Source: Candidatus Latescibacterota bacterium (GTDB taxonomy: Bacteria; JAAXHH01). From it: 64,000 nt of DNA. Within the stretch, counting starts at the first letter, position 1; each line of letters begins with the position of its first letter. Location of the stretch: the NCBI GenBank assembly GCA_012270975.1, contig JAAXHH010000124.1, forward strand, positions 62,001 to 126,000, in the 5' to 3' direction. Under the pieces are notes generated by a model that saw only the letters and a list, made by a program, of their open reading frames with translations, was not told where the DNA came from and did no database searches. Position numbers and translations under genes: made by a program. Shown piece after piece: positions 17,390-25,447 of the stretch.

Positions 17390-18424
17390 CTAATTACGTT
17401 CCGCGCCGGCGGCTGCGCAGAATCCCGACAGGATTCGAAACGGGGTCATCGCTTCGATGTTGACCAGGCTTCTCGGGCGGAACGGCCCCTTCCAGTACAA
17501 ACCGTCTATATCTCCTTCGAACACATCGGTACCCCACAGTATACGTACGTCCTTCCCCCTGGGACCCCAGACGGCCGGGTCGGTAGGTCCGAACAGCGCG
17601 ATGACCGGCGTGCCCGCGGCCGCGGCCAGGTGGGTCATGCCCGAATCGTTGCCGATCATCGCCCGGCACCGGGCATACAGGGCGGCCACTTCCACAAGGG
17701 ACCGGTCTTCGATGACCAGGACATCGCGGGTTTCGGTCCAGGGCAGCAGGCGGCGACGGACCAGGTCGTCCGCCGGCCCGAAGGTGATCATCGGCCTGAA
17801 GCCCGATTCGGCCAACTGGTCGATCAGCGCCCCGTAGTTTTCCGCCGGCCAGCATTTCTCCACGCCACCGCTGCCGGGGTGGATGGCGACCAGCCTTTGT
17901 TCCTTTTCAAGCTGTAGCACGTCGTTCGGGGTGGCGCTTGACGGAACGTCGACCTGGGGCGGTTTGATAGAAGCGCCGATTCCCAGGGGTTTCAGTGCAT
18001 CCAGCAGCACGCGGGTCATGTGGATTCTGTCGCCTTCTGTAGGCCGGGACCGTCCGGTCAGCACCGGGCCGGACGCAAACCTTCGGAGGTTCGCCGAAAA
18101 CACGCCATCGGGATCGGGCAGATAGGAGAGCATCGCGTCGTAGGATCGCAGGCGCCGGATCAAATGGTCTGGCAGCTTCCGCGAAACGGAGCTCGAGGGT
18201 GCGCCGCCCGGTCCGCCCGGCGCGAACAGGGGGGTGAATTTCCGGTCGTCTACCGGCAACACGTTGTCCACGTAACCGCAACGCTTCAGCAGCGACAGGC
18301 GGTCCGGATCGCCCATCATGTCGATGGACAGTCCGTCATACCGCTTCTTCAACGCGGAGAGGACGGGTAGCGTAAGGATGAGGTCCCCGACCGCGCCTGA
18401 CCGGATGATGAGCACGCGCTTCAT
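17390..18424 (-). CDS. Glycosyltransferase family 9 (heptosyltransferase-like)
   Basis: A 344-residue GT-B enzyme of the ADP-heptose:LPS heptosyltransferase family, which adds heptose or related sugars to the lipopolysaccharide core at the inner face of the cytoplasmic membrane. The N-terminus KRVLIIRSGAVGDLILTLP is the family hallmark. The C-terminal nucleotide-sugar site has HPGSGGVEKCWPAENY and NDSGMTHLAAAAGTPVI. Its presence implies an LPS-type outer membrane. The ATG overlaps the stop of the ornithine cyclodeaminase-like gene by 4 bases, so the two are translationally coupled, an odd pairing in function. Confidence 0.88.
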   Translation of the reverse strand: MKRVLIIRSGAVGDLILTLPVLSALKKRYDGLSIDMMGDPDRLSLLKRCGYVDNVLPVDDRKFTPLFAPGGPGGAPSSSVSRKLPDHLIRRLRSYDAMLSYLPDPDGVFSANLRRFASGPVLTGRSRPTEGDRIHMTRVLLDALKPLGIGASIKPPQVDVPSSATPNDVLQLEKEQRLVAIHPGSGGVEKCWPAENYGALIDQLAESGFRPMITFGPADDLVRRRLLPWTETRDVLVIEDRSLVEVAALYARCRAMIGNDSGMTHLAAAAGTPVIALFGPTDPAVWGPRGKDVRILWGTDVFEGDIDGLYWKGPFRPRSLVNIEAMTPFRILSGFCAAAGAERN

Positions 18425-19407
18425 GCGTCCAGGTCGAAGATGGCGCCTGCGCCAGCCGCTTCCGCCCGTTCATAGGCCAACCGCGCAGTGACCGCGTCTT
18501 CCATGGCGTATCCCACGGATTTGAACACAGTGATCTGCCCGTCACCGGTCCTTCCGTCCTTCCTGCCGGTGACCAGTTCGGTCAGTTCGGCGCGGACGTG
18601 GTCCCTCGTGATGTCGCCCGCCCTCAGAGGAACGATGATGTCGCCTGCTTCCTCGAAGGCTCCTTCGTACGTATCCACGTAAACACGGGCCCGCCGGATC
18701 AACGCGGAGTCCAATTCCTGCGAGTCGGGAGTAAAAACGCCCACGGCGTTTACATGTGTGCCCGGACGAACCAGACCACCGTCGAAGAGAGGCGTCTTGC
18801 TGGACGTGCAGACCGCCAGCACATCCGCTTCGGCCGCGCATTCGGCGGCGGTGTCCGCCAGCCGGCAGGATATCCCCCGGGAATCAAGGTCTTCCACGAA
18901 TATGCGACCCCGATCGACCGTTCTATTGTACACAACGATCTCTTCGATGGCGCGTACGGCCCGGATCGCGTCCACGTGGAACCGGCCCTGGACGCCCGTC
19001 CCGATGATGCCCAGTATCCTGGCGTCCTTGCGCGCCAGGTACTTCGTGGCCACCGCGGATGCCGCCGCCGTCCGTATCCCAGTGAGGAAGGTGGCGTCCA
19101 TGAGGGCGATGAGCCGGCCGGTCTCCGCGTCGCACAGCACGTAGAATCCCGTGATCATCGGGAGACCCCTGGCAGGATTGTCGTGGAAGGCGGAAACCAC
19201 CTTGGCGCCCAGCGTACGCGAACCATGCAGGTAGGCCGGCATGAAGAGCGCGACCGCGGAACGGTCCGCTACCCGCACGGGCAGGCGGACGGGTACGTCG
19301 TCTTTTTCACCCACGGAGCGAAACCCTTCTTCCACAGCTTCGATCACGTCAGGCATGGTGAGGACGGAAGCCATATCCGATCTCGACAGAAGACGTACCT
19401 GGCTCAC
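18421..19407 (-). CDS. Ornithine cyclodeaminase / mu-crystallin family dehydrogenase
   Basis: A 328-residue NAD(P)-dependent protein of the ornithine cyclodeaminase family. The Rossmann motif is ILGIIGTGVQGRFHV near residue 130, preceded by the conserved TGIRTAAASAVATKYLAR. Family members deaminate ornithine to proline, reduce cyclic imino acids or act as alanine dehydrogenases; the exact substrate cannot be read from the sequence. It overlaps the downstream glycosyltransferase gene by 4 bases (ATGA). The upstream region holds no strong promoter. Confidence 0.86.
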   Translation of the reverse strand: MSQVRLLSRSDMASVLTMPDVIEAVEEGFRSVGEKDDVPVRLPVRVADRSAVALFMPAYLHGSRTLGAKVVSAFHDNPARGLPMITGFYVLCDAETGRLIALMDATFLTGIRTAAASAVATKYLARKDARILGIIGTGVQGRFHVDAIRAVRAIEEIVVYNRTVDRGRIFVEDLDSRGISCRLADTAAECAAEADVLAVCTSSKTPLFDGGLVRPGTHVNAVGVFTPDSQELDSALIRRARVYVDTYEGAFEEAGDIIVPLRAGDITRDHVRAELTELVTGRKDGRTGDGQITVFKSVGYAMEDAVTARLAYERAEAAGAGAIFDLDA

Positions 19408-19639
19408 GGAAGACTCCGATCAAAGGGTGGGTTCATGGTGTGTCGAGCGAGCGAGAAACTGATTGCCCGGGCAGGTGGCCCGGTTTAGATTGTATAATCG
19501 TCCTTGAAGCTGCAATCAATGACTATCTGATGGAATCCGAGTTGGAAAGACTCGCCGCCGAACACTGTGATCCGGGTCGGCGGGAGTCCTGATAAACCGT
19601 TCCGGTCGGGACGGCCGGGACGTTCACCAGGGAGTGGGT

Positions 19640-19750
19640 ATGCGTGAACGCCAGAAGGAACTCCGGAGACAGCGGTTCCGCAAGGAACAAAGGCGCAAGG
19701 CCGCGATCCGCGAGATGAAGAGGAAGAGAAAGGTGAAGCCGTCGAAGTAG
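19640..19750 (+). CDS. Tiny, extremely basic protein upstream of glnA
   Basis: A 36-codon frame starting at the ATG at 19640, with AGGGAG 6-11 bases before it, and ending 28 bases before glnA. Nineteen of 36 residues are Arg or Lys against four Glu, so the net charge is about +15. It begins MRERQKELRRQRF and ends in KRKRKVKPSK. Charged residues spaced through the first 27 positions would make one amphipathic or nucleic-acid-binding helix. I do not recognise a family; it resembles ribosome- or RNA-associated small basic proteins only in composition. The good ribosome site and its position at the head of glnA argue that it is real. Confidence 0.55.
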   Translation: MRERQKELRRQRFRKEQRRKAAIREMKRKRKVKPSK

Positions 19751-19778
19751 CCAGTCCGGAATCCCCGACAGGTGAAAC

Positions 19779-21128
19779 ATGAACGACACATCGGATGCGG
19801 CGAAGGACTACGTCCTCCATACGGCCCATGAGCACAACGTCAAGATCATCCAGTTGTGGTTCACGGACATACTGGGTTTTCTGAAGAGCTTCTCCATTAC
19901 AGTGGAGGAGCTGGAGGACGCCCTGGCGGACGGCGAAGTGTTCGACGGCTCATCCATAGAAGGATTCATCCGGCACAGCGAGGAGGACATGATCGCCATG
20001 CCGGACCCGAGCACGTTCCAGATCCTGCCGTGGCACCCGGACGCCAGGAAGAGCGCCGTGGGCAGCATGTTCTGCGATATCCTGGATCCCGACGGCGCCC
20101 GGCCCTACGAGGGGGACCCGCGCCAGATTCTGAGAAGGAGCCTCCAACGCGCGGCCGAACACGGTTTCACCTTCTACGTGCAGCCGGAACTGGAATACTA
20201 CTACCTGAAATCCAGCGATGGTCCTCCTCAACCGCTCGACCAGGGCGGCTACTTCGATCTGACCCCCCTGGACTGGGCGACGGACCTGCGGCGCGACACC
20301 GTGATGGCCCTCGAAGAAATCGGCATCGGCGTCGAGTTCAGCCACCACGAAGGCGGTCCCAGCCAGAGCGAAATCTCCCTGCGGTACACCGACGCCATGA
20401 CTATGGCGGACTACACCATGGCCTACCGCCTCGTGGTGAAGGAAGTGGCGCTCCGGCACAACGTGTACGCCACCTTCATGCCCAAGCCTCACGCCGGACA
20501 CAACGGGAGCGGGATGCATATCCATCTTTCGCTCTTCCGCGGCGACACGAACGCCTTTTTCGACGAAGACAAGGAATACCACCTGTCGGACACGGGCCGG
20601 GCCTTCATCGCCGGGTTGATGCGCCACGCTCCCGAGACCATGCTGGTCACGAACCAGTGGGTCAACTCCTACAAACGGCTCATCGCCGGCTACGAGGCGC
20701 CGCTCTTCGTCTCCTGGGCCTTGCACAACCGGGCGGACATGATCCGGCTGCCCACCTACAATCCGGCGAAACACGAAGCCATGCGCGTGGAGTACCGCGC
20801 CCCCGATCCCTCCTGCAATCCCTACCTGGCCTTTGCCGTCATTCTCTCAGCGGGCCTGGCGGGCATCGAAAACGGGTACGAACTCGGCCCCCCCGCGGAA
20901 GTCGACCTGTACGGCATGTCCCACGAAGATCGGCGAAAACTGGGCGTCCAGTCGCTGCCCAAGGACCTGAACGAGGCGATCAAACTGGCGGAAGGAAGCA
21001 AGTTGCTGGTGGAATGCCTTGGCGAAGAGGTCTTTAACAAGCTGATCGAAAACAAGCGAGAAGAGTGGGAGCGCTACCGGTCGCAGGTTACCGATTACGA
21101 ACTGAAAACCTACCTGTCCCTGTTGTAG
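19779..21128 (+). CDS. glnA: Glutamine synthetase, type I-alpha
   Basis: Makes glutamine from glutamate, ammonia and ATP. The 449-residue length and C-terminus (EEWERYRSQVTDYELKTYLSLL) fit the GSI-alpha class of Firmicutes and Thermotogae. Motifs: FDGSSIEGF in the N-terminal beta-grasp domain, the ATP-binding FMPKPHAGHNGSGMHIH, and the late active-site segment VEYRAPDPSCNPYLAF. The adenylylation segment of GSI-beta enzymes (a Tyr in NLYDLPPEE context) is replaced by VDLYGMSHEDRRKLG, and the 25-residue insertion is absent. Regulation is therefore probably by feedback inhibition or protein binding, not adenylylation. It follows the tiny basic ORF by 28 bases and converges on an ACT-domain gene. 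Confidence 0.95.
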   Translation: MNDTSDAAKDYVLHTAHEHNVKIIQLWFTDILGFLKSFSITVEELEDALADGEVFDGSSIEGFIRHSEEDMIAMPDPSTFQILPWHPDARKSAVGSMFCDILDPDGARPYEGDPRQILRRSLQRAAEHGFTFYVQPELEYYYLKSSDGPPQPLDQGGYFDLTPLDWATDLRRDTVMALEEIGIGVEFSHHEGGPSQSEISLRYTDAMTMADYTMAYRLVVKEVALRHNVYATFMPKPHAGHNGSGMHIHLSLFRGDTNAFFDEDKEYHLSDTGRAFIAGLMRHAPETMLVTNQWVNSYKRLIAGYEAPLFVSWALHNRADMIRLPTYNPAKHEAMRVEYRAPDPSCNPYLAFAVILSAGLAGIENGYELGPPAEVDLYGMSHEDRRKLGVQSLPKDLNEAIKLAEGSKLLVECLGEEVFNKLIENKREEWERYRSQVTDYELKTYLSLL

Positions 21129-21135
21129 GTCCAGT

Positions 21136-21540
21136 TCAAGCCCCGTCCCCACAGACGAGTTCCTCGGCAAGCACCCGCCGGGCGGCATCAGGATCATCCG
21201 CAACCAGCGCCACAAGGCTTCGCTCGCCGGCCCGCGCGACGATGCGAAGGCTGTGGATGCCGATCCTGGCGTCCTTCAGCCGACTCGCCACTTCCGCGAG
21301 CGACCCCGGTCTGTTCTCGAGGTCGAGGACGAGGGCATCTTCGGTTACCGCGCGGAAACCCGCCTCGCTCAGCGTTCTGATCGCGGTGTCGTAGCGGTCG
21401 ACCTGAAGCACGATTATGCCGCCCGTTCCCAGTACGCGAGCCTCGATGAACTCGATGTTGACATCCGCGTGTGCCAGTGTTTCGGAGACGGTGGCCAACG
21501 CGCCGCTGGCGTGTTCTACCGGGACGATGATCTCTTTCAT
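21136..21540 (-). CDS. Tandem ACT-domain protein
   Basis: A 134-residue protein made of two ACT domains: residues 1-65 (EIIVPVEHASGALATVSETL) and 70-130 (LDLENRPGSLAEVASRLKDA, with the ligand-loop GSLAEVA). ACT domains bind amino acids and pass the signal to a partner enzyme. No enzymatic domain is attached. Its ATG overlaps the stop of the histidine decarboxylase gene by 4 bases, so the two proteins are made together. An amino-acid-sensing regulator of the decarboxylase is a reasonable inference. Confidence 0.82.
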   Translation of the reverse strand: MKEIIVPVEHASGALATVSETLAHADVNIEFIEARVLGTGGIIVLQVDRYDTAIRTLSEAGFRAVTEDALVLDLENRPGSLAEVASRLKDARIGIHSLRIVARAGERSLVALVADDPDAARRVLAEELVCGDGA

Positions 21541-22706
21541 TTTACGACCTCTGTCTTTTCCCGCTGCATATCTTCGACGAATTCGTCAAGCGTTTCCCAG
21601 GGTATGCCGGGCAAGGTGATGAGGTGCGCTATGTCGCCGGAACCGGCAAGAACCCACTTGTCCAGCACGGCCGCCGGCGGCCGGGGAAAGACGACCGTGA
21701 CCGAACATGGGTTCCGCCACGCCTCCACGCCAATCTCGTTCAGTGCCTTCTCCGCATAGGCCGCCTTCCGCAGGGACTCGCCGACCAGTTCGCGAAAGCC
21801 GTCGTCGCCGTGGAAGCGCAGGGCATACCAGAGCATGAGGGGAGTGATCGCGTTCCTGGATCCGCTGATCGTGGTGTCGAGCGCACCCACGTATTCGACC
21901 GATCGGGAGATGCGTTCCATGTGGGTCTTCCGTACCATGGCCACGCCGCACGGCAGGGGAGATCCGATCAGCTTGTGTCCCGAAATGGAAATGCTGTCCG
22001 CGCCGGCGCCGAAGTGCCAGGGCGGCGGATCGTCCACGAATGGCAGGATCATGCCCGAAAAGGCCGCGTCGACATGGATGTACGCGTTCGGCGTGCATTG
22101 TCTTTCAAGGACTTCCCGAATGCGGTCCAGCCGGTCTATGGCCCCCGTCATCGTCGTGCCGACGTTGGCGAATACGATGGGCGGGACGTCGCGGTGAATC
22201 CGGATGCTTTCCTCCAGATCCCGGTAGTCCATTTCACCCGTTGGACTACTGCGAATCATAATGTTGCGCGTATGCTGCAACCGAAGTATCTTGCTGACGC
22301 TGTAATGGGTATCTTCGGAAAAATAGACGATGCCGTCCGGATAGATTTCCCGGGCGAGATAGAGGCCGTACATGTTTCCCTCCGTCCCGCCGTTGGTGAC
22401 GTAACCCCAGCAATCGTCCCCGCCGATCCCCGTCAAGCGGGCAAAGGTCATGATCACCTCGCGTTCGAAATCATGTGTGTTCATGAGGAAGTTGCTGCCC
22501 GAAAACGGATCGCCCAGGTTGTTGACGGCGAACTCCATGAAACGATAGAGCGGGGCGAAATCGAACTGATGATTGCACGGATAGCCGATGGAGACCTTCC
22601 GCTGGGCCGTAAGTCGCTCGTAGAGCGCATCCAGTCTCGCCATGCTCCGTTCGTTAAGCGCGGCCGAATCGGTTACCGGGTCAGGCAATGCAGGTTTCGT
22701 GGTCAT
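21537..22706 (-). CDS. hdc: Pyridoxal-phosphate histidine decarboxylase
   Basis: Decarboxylates histidine to histamine (group II PLP decarboxylase). The 389-residue protein closely matches the Gram-negative Morganella/Klebsiella-type enzyme of about 378 residues. Shared segments include WGYVTNGGTEGNMYG, EDTHYSVSKI (His134 would stack on PLP), HVDAAFSGMILPFVDD (Asp213 contacts the pyridine nitrogen), SISGHKLIGSP (Lys245 forms the Schiff base), GSRNAITPLMLW and AWRNPCSVTVVFP. A close relative acting on another amino acid cannot be excluded, but the match runs through the whole protein. No histidine/histamine antiporter gene is adjacent; the overlapping downstream gene encodes two ACT domains. 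Confidence 0.85.
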   Translation of the reverse strand: MTTKPALPDPVTDSAALNERSMARLDALYERLTAQRKVSIGYPCNHQFDFAPLYRFMEFAVNNLGDPFSGSNFLMNTHDFEREVIMTFARLTGIGGDDCWGYVTNGGTEGNMYGLYLAREIYPDGIVYFSEDTHYSVSKILRLQHTRNIMIRSSPTGEMDYRDLEESIRIHRDVPPIVFANVGTTMTGAIDRLDRIREVLERQCTPNAYIHVDAAFSGMILPFVDDPPPWHFGAGADSISISGHKLIGSPLPCGVAMVRKTHMERISRSVEYVGALDTTISGSRNAITPLMLWYALRFHGDDGFRELVGESLRKAAYAEKALNEIGVEAWRNPCSVTVVFPRPPAAVLDKWVLAGSGDIAHLITLPGIPWETLDEFVEDMQREKTEVVK

Positions 22707-22880
22707 AACGTGTCGTGTTTACCGTAGGCCTGTTGCTTAGTGTCCACCCCTTACTATTAGACGGGGATTATACAGGGAGCGTTCCAGCATCCCGGAGAGA
22801 TCCGTAGCCTGGATCGACCACGCCAGATGTAGTTTACATAAAATCGATCAGGGAGTCAGGGAATTTCGAATAACCGAACC

Positions 22881-24173
22881 ATGTCAGATGCGGGGAACGC
22901 TGGAACACCGCTGATCACAGACGCAAGCCGCCTGGCAGCCATCGACTGGATGCGCGGCCTCGTCATGGTCCTGATGGCCATCGATCACGCCAACCTCGCG
23001 TTTAACGGCGGCCGGCTCGGGGACGATTCGTGGTACGCGCACGAGGCAGGATCCGAACTGCCCGCCGCCCAGTTCTTTACGCGCTGGATTACCCACCTGT
23101 GCGCGCCGACCTTCGTCTTCCTGGCAGGGACCGCGCTGGCGCTGAGCTTCGAGCGGCGCCGTCTTGTGGGGGCGCGTGATCGCGACCTGGACTGGCACTT
23201 GTTCAAGCGGGCGCTCGTCATCCTGGCGTTTGAACTGCTGTGGTGGTCTCCGTTCAGTCTCCAGGTCCTGTTCGCAATCGCCATGGGGCTGATCTGCATG
23301 ATCCCCTTGCGGCGCCTGTCCACCCGCACGCTGCTGATCACCGCGCTTTCGATCCTGTTTCTGTACGAAGCCGTGTTCTGGGGTATCATGCAGTTGGGAG
23401 GCGTTACGGCCGACATGATTCGCGAGGTGACGAATATGCCGGTTCCGGACGGGGAATTCGATCAGGAAGCGATGGACGAGGCGGTCGCACAGGTTCGCAA
23501 CCTGGGCTGGATGAGCGTTTTCAATCCGTTTTTTCATCCGGGTCTGCTGGTCAAGATCGGTCCCATACCCCTGTGGGTACAGTATCCCTTCGTGCCGTGG
23601 CTGGGGATGATGATCCTGGGCTGGCTGTTTGGTCGTTTCCTGCTGCAACGCCTCACCGGCGGCGCGCCTGCTGATGCGACGCCGTCCGACGTAACCCGGT
23701 CCTCGTTGTCCGTCGAACGCCTGCTGGTCATTTCGGGGCTTCTGGCATTGGGACTGTTCGTGCTGTTTCGGGCCTGGAACGGTTATGGGAATATGCTGCT
23801 GCTGCGTGAAGACTGGTCGCTGGTCCAGTGGCTGTATGTCAACAAATACCCGCCAAGCCTGACCTTCGCCTTGCTGGAGTTGGGCCTGATGGCTGTGATC
23901 CTGGCCGGTTTCCTCCGTTACCAGCGGACCATGAAGGGTCAGGTTCGCACCTGGAATCCCCTGCTTGTGTTCGGCCAGACCGCCTTCTTCTTCTACCTGA
24001 TCCACATGCACATTCTGATCTTCAGCGCGCTGGCCCTGGGCATGTTCATGCAACGGGGACTGGGCGCAACCTACTTGGCCGCACTGGGGGTTCTGATCCT
24101 GCTGTATCCGTTGTGCCTGTGGTTCCGCCGTTTCAAAGCCCGCCGCCCCAAAGGTTGGGTGAGGTATATCTAG
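22881..24173 (+). CDS. DUF1624 / heparan-alpha-glucosaminide N-acetyltransferase-like membrane protein
   Basis: A 430-residue polytopic membrane protein with roughly ten hydrophobic segments. The start AIDWMRGLVMVLMAIDHANLAF is the signature of the DUF1624/HGSNAT family, where the aspartate-histidine of the first helix is part of the catalytic site. THLCAPTFVFLAGTALAL follows. Animal HGSNAT acetylates terminal glucosamine of heparan sulfate across the membrane; bacterial members probably acylate cell-envelope sugars, but few have been tested. No strong ribosome site is visible before the ATG, and no clear operon partner is present. Function beyond the family is inferred. Confidence 0.8.
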   Translation: MSDAGNAGTPLITDASRLAAIDWMRGLVMVLMAIDHANLAFNGGRLGDDSWYAHEAGSELPAAQFFTRWITHLCAPTFVFLAGTALALSFERRRLVGARDRDLDWHLFKRALVILAFELLWWSPFSLQVLFAIAMGLICMIPLRRLSTRTLLITALSILFLYEAVFWGIMQLGGVTADMIREVTNMPVPDGEFDQEAMDEAVAQVRNLGWMSVFNPFFHPGLLVKIGPIPLWVQYPFVPWLGMMILGWLFGRFLLQRLTGGAPADATPSDVTRSSLSVERLLVISGLLALGLFVLFRAWNGYGNMLLLREDWSLVQWLYVNKYPPSLTFALLELGLMAVILAGFLRYQRTMKGQVRTWNPLLVFGQTAFFFYLIHMHILIFSALALGMFMQRGLGATYLAALGVLILLYPLCLWFRRFKARRPKGWVRYI

Positions 24174-24265
24174 CCTGCTCGTAAGCCGTTCGCGGCGCTC
24201 AGAATATCAGTGAATCCGCTGTCCCGTTGCGATGTCGAATCGCCCGGGTAGTCCTACTTTACGTT

Positions 24266-24532
24266 TTACTTCCTCACATCAGCCGGTGGACCGTCGCTGT
24301 TTTTTGTATTGGCATTGTACCTCAAGTATCCACACACTTCATCTACCTTGGTTTCAACTCGATCCAGCGAGGCTCTTACATCCTTAAGGTCTTCTCTGAT
24401 CTCCGTTCTCAACCCCGATACTTCTGCCCCTATCCCACTTATTGTTACGTGCAGGTACGTTAACAAAGCGATGAACGCAAGAATCCCGGAGAATATGGCA
24501 CTATTGCGTTGGAACCAGGATAACTCGGCCAT
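24266..24532 (-). CDS. Small membrane-anchored coiled-coil protein
   Basis: An 88-residue protein that I do not recognise. A single hydrophobic segment (residues 10-30, SAIFSGILAFIALLTYL) is followed by a charged coiled coil with heptad spacing (LRTEIREDLKDVRASLDRVETKVDEV) and a short polar tail. GAGGAAGAAGG directly precedes the ATG, so the start is good. It is the last of three small minus-strand ORFs with the same anchor or coil theme; the segments DVRASLDRVETKVDEV here and VRLGRVETDVKDVQ in the first ORF look related. The last codons (ADVRK) lie in a 13-bp direct repeat shared with the start of that first ORF. Confidence 0.6.
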   Translation of the reverse strand: MAELSWFQRNSAIFSGILAFIALLTYLHVTISGIGAEVSGLRTEIREDLKDVRASLDRVETKVDEVCGYLRYNANTKNSDGPPADVRK

Positions 24533-24673
24533 ACCTTCTTCCTCATTGATTCAGGCATTAGTCGAGACAACTATTACAGCAAATCCGCTACTGTAAACAA
24601 CCTTCGCAGGAATCGAAACTTAATTACAACCTCGACCCCGGCAGATCCGTATGTTACCAGAACGGTAAGAACA

Positions 24674-24865
24674 TCAGTCTGGCGGAAGTCGGAGCAGGAT
24701 CTTCTCGATGGAATCCTGAATGCTGTTGATTGATTTTTTGATTTCCGCGAGCGTGTTTTCAACTGATGCTTTGAATGAATTGATTCTGCCGATCCATATC
24801 CCTATGCTGACAAGACTACCCATCGCGCCCAAAAGTACTGCATAAGTGACTGGATTTTCCCACAT
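24674..24865 (-). CDS. Small membrane protein with C-terminal coiled coil
   Basis: A 63-residue frame: MWENPVTYAVLLGAMGSLVS and on to IGIWIG form one membrane helix, followed by NSFKASVENTLAEIKKSI, a heptad-patterned coil ending in EKILLRLPPD. The ATG at 24865 has GGAG 6 bases upstream. Longer alternatives start at the ATG at 24883 or at a TTG at 24925 that overlaps the stop of the preceding coiled-coil gene. I do not recognise a family. The layout matches the third gene of the group, so the two may be paralogs that assemble through their coils. Confidence 0.55.
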   Translation of the reverse strand: MWENPVTYAVLLGAMGSLVSIGIWIGRINSFKASVENTLAEIKKSINSIQDSIEKILLRLPPD

Positions 24866-24921
24866 GATGTACTCCGATTGCATGCCTTCCGTGTCGATTC
24901 GTCCACAGATTATCGATACGA

Positions 24922-25311
24922 TCAACTGCGGCCGTTCATCTCCAGCAGCGTTTCCTTGATCTCCTTGATATCGGATTCCACCCCGTCAAACCGTCCCTTG
25001 ATCTCCTTGACGTCCGTTTCCACACGGCCAAGGCGCACCTGGACATCCTTGACGTCCGTTTCCACACGGCCAAGGCGCACCTGGACATCCTTGACGTCCG
25101 TTTCCACACGGCCAAGGCGCACCTGGGCATCCTTGACGTCCGTCCTCAATGATCGTACATCGTCCGTAAGAACATCAATACAAAGCAATATCTGTTCTTC
25201 CGTGTTCGTATCCGAGATACCATCCACTGAGACCGCCCCCTTTCCCTCATCCTTAAATGACTGGTCTATGGCATTCACGTTTGGACATCTGCCGTGACGC
25301 GGTTTCCTCAC
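24922..25311 (-). CDS. Coiled-coil protein built of perfect 14-residue repeats
   Basis: Up to 129 residues, soluble, no membrane segment. After an acidic leader (EEQILLCIDVLTDDVRSLRTD) the protein runs through repeats of VKDVQVRLGRVETD, each exactly two heptads, ending EIKGRFDGVESDIKEIKETLLEMNGRS. It is predicted as one long parallel coiled coil. The track-wide start is a GTG at 25311 without a ribosome site. A GTG at 25227 with AAGGGGG 8 bases upstream is more likely and would give 101 residues. The repeats are near-identical in DNA, so repeat number may vary between strains. Function unknown; it precedes two small membrane-anchored coil proteins. Confidence 0.55.
   Translation of the reverse strand: MRKPRHGRCPNVNAIDQSFKDEGKGAVSVDGISDTNTEEQILLCIDVLTDDVRSLRTDVKDAQVRLGRVETDVKDVQVRLGRVETDVKDVQVRLGRVETDVKEIKGRFDGVESDIKEIKETLLEMNGRS
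25005..25145. repeat. 42-bp tandem repeat, three copies plus a partial fourth
   Basis: Units at 25005-25046, 25047-25088 and 25089-25130 differ by a single base (GGACAT against GGGCAT at the end of the third), and a partial fourth unit follows from 25131. The unit length is a multiple of three, so gain or loss of units keeps the reading frame of the coiled-coil gene and adds or removes two heptads. Confidence 0.9.
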
Positions 25312-25447
25312 ATCAGAACTAACACTTATTGGTTTAGTCTGTATTGACAGGATTTTATCGCGTGTTTTTTTCGTTCACCGGTAAATTTCGACAATTCGTC
25401 GGTTTGACGGAATTGTGATGAATGTACCGCGCACATAAAATAGAAAT

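Larger units (their letters stand above)
24270..25316. repeat. 13-bp direct repeats bounding the coiled-coil gene cluster
   Basis: TTCCTCACATCAG occurs at 24270-24282 and at 25304-25316. One copy covers the last codons of the distal small ORF; the other covers the first codons of the proximal one. In both, the minus strand reads as codons for D-V-R-K. This looks like the scar of a tandem duplication of a small-gene unit, or recombination between paralogous gene ends, and the span could be lost or duplicated through it. Confidence 0.6.

Noticed and set aside
19496..19501. TATAAT on the plus strand between the cyclodeaminase and the tiny basic ORF
   Set aside because: No -35 element at a suitable distance, and the exact start of the glnA transcript cannot be placed.
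22767..22772. TATAAT on the minus strand before the histidine decarboxylase gene
   Set aside because: The -10 is perfect but no acceptable -35 lies 15-19 bases upstream, so it was not listed as a promoter.
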